The notes beneath the pieces are model-generated. The model searched no databases and was not told the origin of the DNA. It worked only from the letters and a program-made list of their open reading frames with translations. DNA of 64,000 nucleotides from Rhizobium freirei PRF 81 (GTDB taxonomy: Bacteria > Pseudomonadota > Alphaproteobacteria > Rhizobiales > Rhizobiaceae). Where the stretch lies: NCBI RefSeq assembly GCF_000359745.1, contig NZ_AQHN01000032.1, forward strand, positions 1 to 64,000, in the 5' to 3' direction. The translations under genes and the position numbers were made by a program. Position 1 is the first letter of the stretch; every line of letters begins with the position of its first letter. Shown here piece by piece: positions 27,866 to 37,877 of this stretch.

Positions 27866-28131
27866 TGTTCGATGTTGCTCGATTGCACGATCTCGTCATG
27901 CCTTGCATAATAGGCATCCAGGATTTGCTGGGACTTCGGTGCGGGCTGCCGTTCGGCAAGCATCAAGATGACCATGTCCACATTGTTGCGCACAATTAGT
28001 CGGAAGACAATCCTGACCTTACCGGTGCGGACGAATTCCTCTTCGATCTGCAGTGCGACATGCGTTCGGTATTCGACGCGATGGGGGCAGGTCGGCGACG
28101 AGTATTCGATCACGGTGACGGGTGCTGAGGC
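27866..28131 (-). pseudogene. 5' fragment of the split DsbA-like gene
   Basis: The frame reads APVTVIEYSSPTCPHRVEYR and ends ...EIVQSSNIEQ at the IS border. The DsbA active site should be CPHC; here the second Cys is Arg (CPHR). The following core is shorter and more divergent than usual, and a TGA lies upstream without a good start codon or signal peptide. The gene was therefore probably already decaying before the IS inserted. Confidence 0.8.
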
Positions 28132-28423
28132 GGAGCCAATCGGCGGTCCGCACGCCCTACGGGTGCATCATGTCCCCCGCGTTAGATGCGGTTGGAAGGT
28201 TGCCAATCCAAACACTGAGAATTCCCGCGGCGAGGCGCGAGAATAGAAACTTGGCCAAGATATGAATGTCTCCGGATGATTGCCGGTAAGTTCAGGGCGT
28301 CAGTGCTTGGATTTAGACCGCCTCAAACAGATGTCCGTGCAGTCCCGAGTCGGTTCGTCACTGACACTGCTGTGTCATCAAATGCTATACGGCCAGTGCC
28401 CAAACTTCAACGGTAGCTATTGC

Positions 28424-29215
28424 CTAGTGACCCAAGATCTGACTGAGGAATGCGCGCGTGCGTTCCGATTGCGGCGCGCCGAAAAATGCCTTGGGTTCGT
28501 TCTGTTCTACGATTTGACCCCGATCCATGAAGATCACCCTGTTGGCCACCGCTTGGGCAAAACCCATTTCATGGGTGACGCAGAGCATGGTCATGCCTTC
28601 TTCGGCAAGCGCGATCATCGTATCGAGCACTTCCTTGATCATCTCTGGATCAAGCGCGGAGGTCGGCTCATCGAACAACATCAGCCGCGGCTTCATGCAG
28701 AGAGCTCGCGCGATCGCCACGCGCTGCTGCTGCCCGCCGGAGAGCTGACCCGGATATTTATGCGCCTGATCCGGTATTTTCACTTTCTCAAGAAAGTGCA
28801 TGGCGAGTTCCCTGGCTTCCTTTTGCGGCATCTTGCGGACCCAGATCGGTGCGAGGGTGCAGTTCTGAAGGATCGTCAAATGCGGAAAGAGATTGAAATG
28901 CTGGAACACCATTCCGACTTCGCGGCGGACTTCCTCGATCTTCTTCAGGTCGTTGGTCAGTTCGATACCGTCGACGACGATCTTGCCGGCCTGATGTTCC
29001 TCAAGCCGATTGATGCAGCGGATCATGGTTGATTTTCCGGAGCCGGACGGTCCGCAAATGACGATCCGCTCGCCCCGCTGCACGGTGAGATTGATGTCGC
29101 GCAGGACGTGGAACTCGCCATACCACTTGTTCATGGCGCTAATCTCGACGGCGATATCTGCAAGACTTGGCCGGTCGTCCTGTAACGACGCCGTTTTCAT
29201 CATGATGTTGGTCAT
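28424..29215 (-). CDS. aapP: General L-amino acid ABC transporter ATPase AapP
   Basis: The 263-residue protein has Walker [11 protein letters not shown]-loop, signature [15 protein letters not shown] and Walker [32 protein letters not shown] is typical of polar amino acid transporters (GlnQ/AapP). SD AGGAGG precedes ATG 29215. It lies last in the aapJQMP operon and energises uptake of a broad range of L-amino acids. Confidence 0.92.
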   Translation of the reverse strand: MTNIMMKTASLQDDRPSLADIAVEISAMNKWYGEFHVLRDINLTVQRGERIVICGPSGSGKSTMIRCINRLEEHQAGKIVVDGIELTNDLKKIEEVRREVGMVFQHFNLFPHLTILQNCTLAPIWVRKMPQKEARELAMHFLEKVKIPDQAHKYPGQLSGGQQQRVAIARALCMKPRLMLFDEPTSALDPEMIKEVLDTMIALAEEGMTMLCVTHEMGFAQAVANRVIFMDRGQIVEQNEPKAFFGAPQSERTRAFLSQILGH

Positions 29216-29227
29216 TATGATATCCTC

Positions 29228-30516
29228 CTACCGGTGGTCGGTCTTCAGCCGACGCTCCAAATATTGCGAGTAGCGCGACATGCTGAAGCAGAAGACGAAA
29301 AACACGGCGCCGATGAAGATGAAGAGCTCCCAGTATATGCCCTGCCAGTTGGTGTTGGCACGAATGGCGGCGGCAAGGGCGATCGGGTCAAGCAATCCGA
29401 TGAACATGACGAGCGTCGTGTCCTTGAACAGCCCGATGAAGGAATTGACGATGCCGGGGATTGAGATCTTGAGGGCCTGCGGCAGGATGACGAGCTGCTG
29501 GGACTTCCAGTAGTCAAGGCCGAGCGCTTCCGCCGCCTCATACTGTCCTTTCGGTAGAGCGGCCAGACCGCCACGAATGACCTCGGCCATATAGGCGCTG
29601 GCAAAGAGCGTCACCATGATCACAACGCGCAGGATGAGGTCAAAGTTCGTGCCGGGCGGCAGGAAGTAGTTGAGCAGCAGCGAAGCCGTGAAAAGGAGCG
29701 TGATCAGCGGCACGCCGCGGATGAATTCAATGAACACGACGCTCAGCATATGGATGAGGGCAGGTTGGAACGGCGGCCAAGTGCAAGCAGGATCCCGAGC
29801 GGCAGCGACATAGCTATCCCTGTTACGCCAATGATGATCGATAGCAGGAAGCCGCCGACATCGCGCGAGGCGATGCTATCGAGAGCGATTGGAGCCATGC
29901 CGTCTGCGAGGGACGAGATCGGCTGGGCCGCATAAACCCACCAGACGCTCGCGCCGATGACAGCAATGCCGACGCTCGGCCCTTTTCCGGCCCGTGCTGC
30001 CAACATGAACAGTCCAGCGCCGACAGCGAAGCCGAAATAGACCGAGATCGGAAACCAGAGGCTGCCACCCCAGATCAGGAAATAGGCTATGCCGGGGTAG
30101 ACGATGCTGAACCAGAGAGCCCGTCGCGGCAAAGCGCGGAGCAGAACTGGCGCCAAAGCGGCGAAGAGCAGCGCGAATGCCAGCACCGGCCGCCAGTAGA
30201 GATGCGCAGGGTAGAAACCGAAGAGAAGCTGCGGCCAGCGGTCGCGGATCACGCCCCAACACGCGCCCGGCGCATCGCCCAGGACTTGCCGACACTCGAC
30301 AAGTGAGTTGGCCCGCCAGACTGAATTGCCGAGCCATGGTGCGACGGCCACGATGAGCCATGCGACCGTAAGTACGGACCCGACTGTTAGAAGCGTGCTG
30401 AGCCAGCTGTTGAAAAGATTTTTTCTCGTCCATTCGAGCGTCCCCCCTCGCCCCGAAGGCCTTGGCGATGCGGCGACCATGTCCTGGCGCACAAAGGAGA
30501 GGTTTTGCATGTTCAT
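29228..30516 (-). pseudogene. aapM: AapM amino acid permease, one frameshift
   Basis: The first frame runs from ATG 30516 (MNMQNLSFVRQDMVAASP...) to LGRRSNLPSSIC and stops. The second frame begins LIHMLSVVFIEFIRGVPLIT and ends at 29228. At 29758-29760 (GGG on the plus strand, CCC in the gene) adding one C gives the expected LGRRSNLPLIHMLSVVF. Corrected length is about 428 residues, with the EAA-type loop EAAEALGLDYWKSQQLVILP. As read, the permease would be truncated and the transporter non-functional. Confidence 0.9.
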
Positions 30517-30517
30517 C

Positions 30518-31772
30518 TCAACGCTCCTTCAGGCTGACGCGATTGTTGTAGATGTTCATGGCAGCCGAGATGCTGAGGCTGATCGCGACATAAGTCAGCA
30601 TCAGCATCAGCATGCCTTCGAGCTCGCGCCCGGTCTGGTTGATCGTGATGCCCCCGAGCGTCGAACGGAGATCCATGTAGCCGACGGCTAGGCCCAGCGA
30701 CGTATTTTTCGTGATGTTGAGATATTGCGAGATCAGCGGCGGCACGATGACCCGCAGGGCCTGCGGCAAGATTACCAGACGCATCGTGCGTCCTGAGGAG
30801 AGCCCAAGCGCATGCGCCGCTTCAGACTGGCCCTTCGAAATGGCAAGAATGCCGGAACGAACGATTTCCGCAATGAAGGCGCCGGTATAGAGGCTCAGCC
30901 CTATCCAGAGCGCGATGAAGGCATTGCGCAACTGCAGACCGCCGGTGAAGTTCAAGCCCTTCAAGGCCGGACAGTCTAAGTGGAAGCCGAGTACGTAAAG
31001 GAGGATTATCATCGGCAACGCAAAGACGCCCAGGCTCTTCCACCACGTGGCCGGGCGCTGACCGGTTTTGCCTTGGACCTGCGCGGCGTGCTTTTACCAA
31101 TCCCCGATGCCCGATGAGTGAAAGCGCCACAATAGTCAGAATCGCTACGTAATTGAGATCAAATGCTCCAAGCACATCAGGAGCCGGCCCCAGGCTTTGC
31201 GAGAAGGCGGGCGTGGGTAGGTAGATGCCGCGGTTCGTAACCGCGATGCTGTCCCAGAGCATTATCGCTGCTGTGGGATGCTCGCCGCGAAATGCGTTCG
31301 GTGTCGGCATCGCCTGCGACATCACCGCAGCTACGACGATGATCCAGAGCAGAGCCGGAATGTTGCGGAAGCTCTCGACATAAACCGTCATCAAGCGGGC
31401 GACGATCCAGTTGTCTGAAAGCCTCAGCACCCCTGCCAAAACGCCAAGAATTGATGCGGTCAAGCACGCCATTGCGGCGACAATCAGCGTGTTGAGCAGG
31501 CCGACGACGGCGGCACGGGCGTGTGTGCTTGTGCTGGAGTAGTCGATGGCATGCGGAGAAATGTCGTAACCGGCCGTGCTCCATAGAAAACCGAAGGAGA
31601 AGTCTTTTCCAAGTGCGGCGAGATTGCGAATCGTGTTGTCGACCAGCCACGCTGCCGCAAGCAGGAGCAGGATGAACGCCAGGATCTGGATCGTCCGTGC
31701 TCGATAACGGGTGTCGTTAAACAGCATGCCCAGGTGAAACGGCTGGCGCGGAGCACCGGTTTTCATTGTCAT
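30518..31772 (-). pseudogene. aapQ: AapQ amino acid permease, one frameshift
   Basis: ATG 31772 (AGGGAGA upstream) starts MTMKTGAPRQPFHLGML. The frame is correct to SLIGHRGLVKARRA, then shifts near 31077-31086. The other frame continues VQGKTGQRPATWWKSLGV and MPMIILLYVLGFHLDCP to NNRVSLKER at 30518. One base restores a permease of about 418 residues with the conserved EAAHALGLSSGRTMRLVILP loop. It is followed after 1 bp by aapM. Confidence 0.9.
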
Positions 31773-31866
31773 GCGAGATATCTCCCTGAAGGTCTGCGCG
31801 GCCTTCGGTGCGGGCAGACGAGGCGAAAGCGAAAGGCGCGGGGGCAAGCCCGCACCTTGAAGGCTC

Positions 31867-32883
31867 TCAGCGGAACGGCAGCGGGTACATAAGACCGCCC
31901 TGGTTCCACAAGGCGTTTTGTCCGCGGGCCAATCCGATCGGCGTTTTCTCGCCGATGTTCTTGGCGAAGATTTCCCCGTAATTGCCCTCGGCGGCAATCA
32001 CACGTTTGGCCCAGGCGGCATCGAGGCCGAGCTGTTCGCCGAGATTGCCTTCCTTGCCCAACAGGCGGTTTATTTCGGGGTTGTCGGTGCCGGCGGAAAG
32101 CTTCTCGACATTCTCTGCGGTGACGTCGAGCTCTTCGGCAGCAATCAGCGCCTGCAACGTCCATCGCGCCACATCAGCCCATTGGTCGTCGCCCTGACGC
32201 ACAAGCGGACCCAATGGCTCTTTCGAGATGACATCCGGAAGAATGACGTGGTCCTGCGGAGTCTTGAAGCTGGAGCGCGTAGAGGCGAGGTCCGATCCGT
32301 CGCTGGTATAAACGTCGCAGGCGCCAGCCAAGTACTTCTGGGCGATGTCGGCATTGTTCTCGACCGGTACCGGCTCGTAGGTCATGCTGTTCTTGCGAAA
32401 ATATTCCGCAAGGTTCAGCTCGGTGGTGGTGCCTGTCTGGATGCAGATCGTCGCGCCGTTCAGGTCCTTGGCGCTCTTTGCGCCGAGCGCCTTTGGCACC
32501 ATGAAGGCTTGCCCGTCATAGAAATTCACGCCGGCAAAGGTGAACTTGAGGTCGACGTCGCGCGAAAACGTCCAGGTCGTAGTGCGCGACAGGATGTCGA
32601 TTTCGCCCGATGCGAGCGCCGTAAAGCGCGTCTGGCCGGTCGTCGGCACGAAGTTCACCGCATTGGGGTCCTTCAGGACCGCGGCGGCGATCGCCCGACA
32701 ATAGGCGACGTCCATGCCTTGCCAAACGCCGGACGCATCCGGCGCGGAGAAACCAGCCTGACCACCGGTCACGCCGCAGTTGAGCTTGCCACGCGCCTGG
32801 ACGTCGGCCATCGTGCCGGCCGACGCTATGCCCGCCGTCAGCGTCGCCGCGGCCACTGTGGCCAACAACAAAGTCTTCTTCAT
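31867..32883 (-). CDS. aapJ: General L-amino acid-binding protein AapJ
   Basis: The 338-residue periplasmic protein has a Sec signal (MKKTLLLATVAAATLTAGIASAG). Family 3 solute-binding features follow: GKLNCGVTGGQAGFSAPD, MDVAYCRAIAAAV, LASGEIDILSRTTTWTFSRD and EGNYGEIF near the end. ATG 32883 is preferred over 32889 because GGGAG then lies 7 nt upstream. It captures L-amino acids for AapQMP. Confidence 0.93.
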   Translation of the reverse strand: MKKTLLLATVAAATLTAGIASAGTMADVQARGKLNCGVTGGQAGFSAPDASGVWQGMDVAYCRAIAAAVLKDPNAVNFVPTTGQTRFTALASGEIDILSRTTTWTFSRDVDLKFTFAGVNFYDGQAFMVPKALGAKSAKDLNGATICIQTGTTTELNLAEYFRKNSMTYEPVPVENNADIAQKYLAGACDVYTSDGSDLASTRSSFKTPQDHVILPDVISKEPLGPLVRQGDDQWADVARWTLQALIAAEELDVTAENVEKLSAGTDNPEINRLLGKEGNLGEQLGLDAAWAKRVIAAEGNYGEIFAKNIGEKTPIGLARGQNALWNQGGLMYPLPFR

Positions 32884-32997
32884 TGACATTCTCCCGGTTT
32901 GTGATCCGAAAGCAGCGGCTTCCTGCCGGTTCTCCGCTTTGGGATCGGTTGAGTTCCCGATTGTTCGTCGTTCCGCAGAGCCTGGTGACACGTATTG

Positions 32998-33465
32998 TTA
33001 TTGGTCGATTTCGAGCATCGCCTCTATCTCGACGGGTGCATTCATCGGCAAAGCGGCGACGCCGACGGCGGAGCGCGCGTGCTTGCCTTTGTCGCCGCAG
33101 ACAGCGAGGAGGACATCAGACGCCCCGTTTGCAACGAGATGTTGCTCGGTGAAGTCCTCAGCCGAAGCCACGAAGACCGTGATCTTGATGATCCGTGCAA
33201 TCCGATCGAGGCTGCCGAGATGTGCCTGCGCCTGGGCGAGGATGTTCAAGGCGCATTGTCTGGCAGCCAGCGCTGCGGCCGTGACGTCAAGCTCGCGGCC
33301 GACGAGACCTGTGGCAATCAACTTGCCGTTCGACAGTGGCAGCTGACCCGACGTGAGAATGAGATTGCCGCTTGCGACGATGGGGAGATAGTTCGCTACC
33401 GACTTCGCCGCTTCAGGCAGTTCTAGCCCGAGTTCGGCCATGCGTTTTTCAATCGTTTGAGACAT
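32998..33465 (-). CDS. ridA: RidA/YjgF-family enamine deaminase
   Basis: The 155-residue protein contains ILTSGQLPL, CALNILAQAQAHLG and PVEIEAMLEID, typical of the longer RidA subfamily. RidA hydrolyses reactive 2-aminoacrylate and related imines released by PLP enzymes. It lies 9 bp downstream of a PLP-dependent beta-lyase-like gene and upstream of aapJ, so it probably detoxifies the lyase product. Confidence 0.87.
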   Translation of the reverse strand: MSQTIEKRMAELGLELPEAAKSVANYLPIVASGNLILTSGQLPLSNGKLIATGLVGRELDVTAAALAARQCALNILAQAQAHLGSLDRIARIIKITVFVASAEDFTEQHLVANGASDVLLAVCGDKGKHARSAVGVAALPMNAPVEIEAMLEIDQ

Positions 33466-33474
33466 CGGCGCGCC

Positions 33475-34668
33475 TCACAGTTTAGAGATGGCGGCGTTGA
33501 TGCGGGTGATCGCATCATCGACAGTCGAGCGAGGACAGCCGAGATTGACGCGCATATAGCCGCGGCCCTCAATCCCAAACTTCTGGCCCTTGTCGAGCCA
33601 GACGCGCGCCTTGGTCAGCATGAATTTTTCGAGTGTTGCGGCATCCATGCCGAGCCCACGGCAATCCATCCAGGCGAGATAGAGCGAGTCTGCCGGAAGC
33701 ACGCGGACCTTGTCGGTCGCATTATTGATCCGATCCGCGAAATAGAGGTGATTGCCGCGCACATAGGCGAGCATCTCCTCCAGCCAGGGTTCGCCATGGG
33801 CATAGGCCGCTTCGCAAGCGACCATGCCCAGTACGTTGACCAGCGGGAACATGTTGCGGTCGTATTGGCGCAGCAGTTCACCACGCAGCCGCGGATTCGG
33901 CACGAAGATATTTGCGCATTGCAGACCCGGCAGATTGAAGGTCTTGCTCGGCGCGGTGCACGTGATGCTCATTTGCGCGAATTTTTCGCCCAGCGATGCG
34001 AAGGCGATGTGTTTCTTCGCCGGGTTGAGGATCAGGTCCTGGTGAATTTCGTCGGAAATCACCAGAATGTCGTGCCGGGCGCAGATCTCTCCCATGGTCC
34101 GCAGTTCTTCTTCCGACCAGACATTTCCGGTCGGATTGTGCGGATTGCTGAGGATGAAGATCTTCGTGTTGGGCCGTATGGCCGCCTCGAAAATGGCGGC
34201 ATCGAACCGGTAGCCGTCCTCGGTGCGAACGAGCGGGGCGAAGGCCAGATGACGGCCATTCATCAGCATGTCGTTGTGGAAATGGGCATAGACGGGCGGC
34301 TGGATGAGAATGGAGTCGCCAGGCGCGGAAAACGCCTGTGCGGCGACCTTCAGGATGGTAATGATGCCGGCCGAGGCAACAACCCATTCCGGCGCCACGT
34401 CAAAACCGAAGCGCTTTGCCTGCCATCCGGTCACGGCCTCAAGGTAATTTTTGGTCATGCCGCCGGGATAGCCGAAGACGCCGTGCTGGACAGCCTCGGC
34501 AAGCGCATCGATGACCGGTCGCGGGGCTTTGAAATCGGTATCGGCAACCCACATGGGAAGAGGATCGGCGGCCGCTTCGTCTGCGGACAGCAGGCGCTCG
34601 GCGAAAGCCCATTTCATCGAGTTGCTGTTCTTGCGATCGATGACCTCGTCAAAAATAGATGACGGCAT
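33475..34668 (-). CDS. MalY/PatB-type PLP enzyme (cystathionine beta-lyase/aminotransferase)
   Basis: The 397-residue protein begins MPSSIFDEVIDRKNSNSMKW at 34668, with GGGGAT upstream. It has the class I/II aminotransferase fold with LPMWVADTDF, LSNPHNPTGNVW, VISDEIHQDL and the PLP lysine in APSKTFNLPGL. MalY/PatB enzymes cleave C-S bonds of cystathionine or cysteine to pyruvate, ammonia and a thiol. Neighbouring ridA, amino acid uptake genes and a divergent MetR-like gene agree with sulfur amino acid breakdown. Confidence 0.88.
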   Translation of the reverse strand: MPSSIFDEVIDRKNSNSMKWAFAERLLSADEAAADPLPMWVADTDFKAPRPVIDALAEAVQHGVFGYPGGMTKNYLEAVTGWQAKRFGFDVAPEWVVASAGIITILKVAAQAFSAPGDSILIQPPVYAHFHNDMLMNGRHLAFAPLVRTEDGYRFDAAIFEAAIRPNTKIFILSNPHNPTGNVWSEEELRTMGEICARHDILVISDEIHQDLILNPAKKHIAFASLGEKFAQMSITCTAPSKTFNLPGLQCANIFVPNPRLRGELLRQYDRNMFPLVNVLGMVACEAAYAHGEPWLEEMLAYVRGNHLYFADRINNATDKVRVLPADSLYLAWMDCRGLGMDAATLEKFMLTKARVWLDKGQKFGIEGRGYMRVNLGCPRSTVDDAITRINAAISKL

Positions 34669-34832
34669 GGCGTGATCCCCACGCGGATGCGGCGCAGTTG
34701 CAAGCTTCGTCAATACATTTCCTTTCGTCCGTCGCGGCTGCCTCGGCAGGATCATGGTTGACGAAAAGGTTAATCGCAGTTCATTATGAATGGAAATGGT
34801 ATGAATTCATGTGGTGATGAGCGGAGGTCATA
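34669..34832. promoter_or_regulatory. Divergent promoter region of metR-like gene and malY operon
   Basis: These 164 bp separate divergently transcribed genes. The stretch TTCATTATGAATGGAAATGGTATGAATTCATG (about 34779-34810) holds the imperfect palindrome ATTCATTATGAAT-like motif close to the TGAA-N5-TTCA site bound by MetR. This site is a suggestion only. Confidence 0.45.
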
Positions 34833-35732
34833 ATGATAGATCGGCAGCATCTTGCGATCCTGAGGGAAGTCAACCGTCACGGCAGCGTCACCGCGGCGGC
34901 CGAGAAGATGAACGTCACACAGTCGGCGCTCAGCCACACGATCGCGAAGTTCGAGGATCGGCATGGCATCAAGATCTGGATGAAAACCGGTCGGGGTTTG
35001 CGCCTAACGCAAACGGGCGAATACCTGCTCACCGTGGCCGAGCGGGTTCTGCCGCAACTGGAGCACGCGGAACGGGTCCTCATAGACTTCTCATTGGGGC
35101 GAAGAGGAATGCTCCGAGTTGGCATGGAATGCCATCCCTGCCAGCGCTGGCTCTCGAGAATGGCGACACCCTATCTGGCTCAGTGGCTCGACGTGGATTT
35201 CGACGTGCGCACCGCCTTTCGCTTCGACGGGGTCGAGGCGCTGCTCGGTTATGAAATCGACCTCTTGATAACGCCGGACCCGGTAGAGGCGCCGGAGCTG
35301 CTGTTCACGCCCGTGTTCGATTACGAGCTGGTCCTTATGGTGCACGAGTCCCATCCTCTTGCCGGCAGGACATGCGTGCAACCGCACGATCTGATGGACG
35401 AAGAGCTAATCACTGTTCCCGTCACCCTAGAGCGATTGGACATTTACACCAAGTTTCTCGTTCCCGCCCATTATCGGCCCCGTCAGCACCGCACGGCCGA
35501 AACCGTAGACCTGATGTTGCAACTCGTCTGCGCGGGCAGGGGGGTCACCGTCCTTCCGGACTGGTTGCTGCACGAGGATGGGGCAGGAATGCCGATACGG
35601 GCGCTCAGCCTCGGAGAAGCCGGCATCCGGAAGAGCATCAATCTGGGCGTCAGGCGCGGCGAGGAGACCATCTCCTATATCGATGGCTTCCTGACGCTTG
35701 CCCGAGAGATGGGCCGCACACCCCTCGCGTGA
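34833..35732 (+). CDS. MetR-like LysR regulator
   Basis: The 299-residue protein has the HTH GSVTAAAEKMNVTQSALSHT and, after it, MECHPCQRWLSRM, LITPDPVEAPEL and FDYELVLMVHESHPLA, segments shared with enterobacterial MetR (IECHSC...; FDYEVRLVLA). MetR senses homocysteine. Divergent from the malY-ridA-aap genes, it is the likely regulator of that operon in response to a sulfur amino acid. Confidence 0.88.
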   Translation: MIDRQHLAILREVNRHGSVTAAAEKMNVTQSALSHTIAKFEDRHGIKIWMKTGRGLRLTQTGEYLLTVAERVLPQLEHAERVLIDFSLGRRGMLRVGMECHPCQRWLSRMATPYLAQWLDVDFDVRTAFRFDGVEALLGYEIDLLITPDPVEAPELLFTPVFDYELVLMVHESHPLAGRTCVQPHDLMDEELITVPVTLERLDIYTKFLVPAHYRPRQHRTAETVDLMLQLVCAGRGVTVLPDWLLHEDGAGMPIRALSLGEAGIRKSINLGVRRGEETISYIDGFLTLAREMGRTPLA

Positions 35733-35958
35733 TTGCGGGATGCGTGGTGAGGCAGTTTCGTTCGCCGCGCAAGTTGCGTGTCCTGCCGCATTAGCCGTCC
35801 GAGACAAAACCGATTGCCATGCCAAGGCGTCCTGGGTGACGGTTGCGCGCGCCACGCCGGAAGCCAAGCGCTCGTAGAAACGCGCTGCGGCCTCAAGACA
35901 TGAAGCGCGAGTACAATCTGATCGAGCGACGCGCGGAAACCGACACTAGAGTCCTTCC

Positions 35959-37191
35959 TCATCTGTTGCGGGGTAAGCTGGCGGCGCGCGATACCAACGG
36001 AACGAGCATAAAAGCTACGGCCGGCAGCACAAGCCAGTTGACCGTGCTCCAGCCTGAGCTGTGCAGCAGCGAACCGGCGAAAAAGGAGGCGCAGGCAACT
36101 GTCCCGAACACCATAAATGCATTAGCGCCCTGCGCCTTGCCGCGTTCGGATGGCGAATGACACTCGGCAACCATCGCCGTGGCGCCAATGAAGCCGCAAT
36201 TCCAGCCCAGCCCCAAGAGGATAAGCGATCCCCAGAAGTGCGCGATATCGACACCGCTGAGCGCAATAAGCGCCGACCCGCCGATCAGGAGAAGTCCCAC
36301 CGCCGCCACGCGCTCCTTGCCGAAGCGTGCCATGAGGCGGCCGGTAATGAAGCTTGGCCCGAACATGGCGAGAACGTGCCACTGAATACCAAGCGCTGCG
36401 GAATCGACGGAATGGCCGTGTCCGACCATGGCCATAGGTGCCGCCGTCATGACGAAGGTCATCAGGCCGTAGGAGACGACGCCGGTCGCAACGGCCAGCA
36501 GATAGCCTGGCGAGGTCAGTATCTGTGCAAGCGGGCGGGCGCTGATGGCGGTGGCATGCACGGCGGCGGAACCCGCCGGGCGGCGCAGTGGCAAAAGGAT
36601 CGGCACCGCGAGCAGGGCGAGCATCGCCTGGCTGAGGAAACTGCCGGCAAAGGCATGTCCCGGCAGAGCGTTACGCGTCCATATGACGAGTTGCGGCCCG
36701 ATGATGGCAGCAATCAGCCCGCCGACCATCACGCGCGATATTGCGCGGTCACGCCCGGCGCCAGTCAGGCCGTCGGTCGCCGCAAAGCGGTAGCTCTGGA
36801 CATAGGCCGAGTAAAAACCGGCGATCAGCGTGCCCATGCAGAAGACAATGAAGCTTGATTGGACGATGCCCATCGTGGCAACGATCCCCGCGATCGTACC
36901 GAGCGCTGCACCTATTATATATCCGGCGCGCCGTCCGAACCGGCGCATAACGGCCGCAGCCGGCAGCGTTCCCAGAGCAAGCCCCAGGTTGAGCATGCTG
37001 ACCGGCAAAGTTGCTGCGGCCGGATCAGATGCCAGATGCTGGCCGACGAGCCCGCCGAGCGAAATGACGATGGGAGAATTGGCGCCCCCGAGCGACTGTG
37101 CCGCCGTCAGAACCCAGACGTTTCTTGACGCAATTTTTTCCTGTTTCGCGACATCGTCCTTGTCGCGGAACGTCGCCTCGGCGATCCCCAT
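35959..37191 (-). CDS. MFS transporter
   Basis: The 410-residue protein has 12 predicted helices and the loop motif MRRFGRRAGYIIGAALG between helices 2 and 3, typical of major facilitator exporters or importers. The call of MGIAEATFRDKDD at 37191 makes it overlap the upstream cupin gene by 85 bp, so either the start is further downstream (no good ATG) or the end of the cupin gene is shifted. Substrate unknown. Confidence 0.82.
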   Translation of the reverse strand: MGIAEATFRDKDDVAKQEKIASRNVWVLTAAQSLGGANSPIVISLGGLVGQHLASDPAAATLPVSMLNLGLALGTLPAAAVMRRFGRRAGYIIGAALGTIAGIVATMGIVQSSFIVFCMGTLIAGFYSAYVQSYRFAATDGLTGAGRDRAISRVMVGGLIAAIIGPQLVIWTRNALPGHAFAGSFLSQAMLALLAVPILLPLRRPAGSAAVHATAISARPLAQILTSPGYLLAVATGVVSYGLMTFVMTAAPMAMVGHGHSVDSAALGIQWHVLAMFGPSFITGRLMARFGKERVAAVGLLLIGGSALIALSGVDIAHFWGSLILLGLGWNCGFIGATAMVAECHSPSERGKAQGANAFMVFGTVACASFFAGSLLHSSGWSTVNWLVLPAVAFMLVPLVSRAASLPRNR

Positions 37192-37877
37192 TTGGCCGAG
37201 GAGGGCATCGGCAGCACATCGGCGTGCTGAAGAGGGGCGTCCTTGATCCAGATTTCGGCGCCCTCTGGGCCTGTCGCCACCTCAAATGATCTGCCTGCCG
37301 GCAACCGTCCCCAGCATTGCGGCTCCAGCGTCTCGCCCTGCAATATCAGGCTGCCGGACAGCACCAGAAATTCGAGGCCACGGCGATTTTCGATGGCAAT
37401 GGCTGAGCCGGACTGCCAGGTCTCGATCGAAACGCGTTCCGCGATATCCTCGAAGAGAACACGCGCCGCACGGGCGCCGGCGCGCAATGGGGCCGCTTGG
37501 CCTTCGCCTGGCTGCCGGACAATCTGCATGCTGTCGCCCTGACGAAACTGCCAAAGGCGCACGAAAATCATGCAGCCCTCCTCCGGCGCCGGTACGTGCG
37601 AGGTGCCGGGCGGGTTGCGGAAATAGCTTCCGGCCGGATAGTCGCCATGCTCATCTTGGAACGTCCCCTGAAGCACAAGAATTTCTTCGCCGCCGCTATG
37701 GACATGGCGGGGAAAGGCGCTTGCCGGCGCGTAGCGCACGATCGAGGTCGCACGCGCGACTTCACCGCCGACGCGGTAGAGCATCCGTCGGTCGACGCCG
37801 GCGGCGGGGCTCGGCACCCAGTCGAGCTTGGCCGCATGGGCGATGACCGGCTTTGTCAGGTCTTCATTGATCCGCAT
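37107..37877 (-). CDS. ChrR-like cupin protein
   Basis: The 256-residue protein has a cupin core with AFPRHVHSGGEEILVLQGTF (metal-binding His/His/Glu) and DYPAGSYFRNPPGTSH, as in the cupin domain of anti-sigma factor ChrR. A second, weaker cupin repeat follows (EFLVLSGSLILQGETL). The zinc-binding anti-sigma N-terminus is absent. The basic tail RRRSATRTMSRNRKK overlaps the next gene, so its C-terminus may reflect a frameshift. It overlaps the adh stop by 14 bp. Confidence 0.75.
   Translation of the reverse strand: MRINEDLTKPVIAHAAKLDWVPSPAAGVDRRMLYRVGGEVARATSIVRYAPASAFPRHVHSGGEEILVLQGTFQDEHGDYPAGSYFRNPPGTSHVPAPEEGCMIFVRLWQFRQGDSMQIVRQPGEGQAAPLRAGARAARVLFEDIAERVSIETWQSGSAIAIENRRGLEFLVLSGSLILQGETLEPQCWGRLPAGRSFEVATGPEGAEIWIKDAPLQHADVLPMPSSAKWGSPRRRSATRTMSRNRKKLRQETSGF

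Noticed and set aside
31918..32886. 322-residue plus-strand open frame
   Set aside because: It is the complement of aapJ; no ribosome site or family.
33457..34662. 401-residue plus-strand open frame
   Set aside because: It is antisense to the malY/patB-like gene, whose conserved PLP motifs settle the coding strand.
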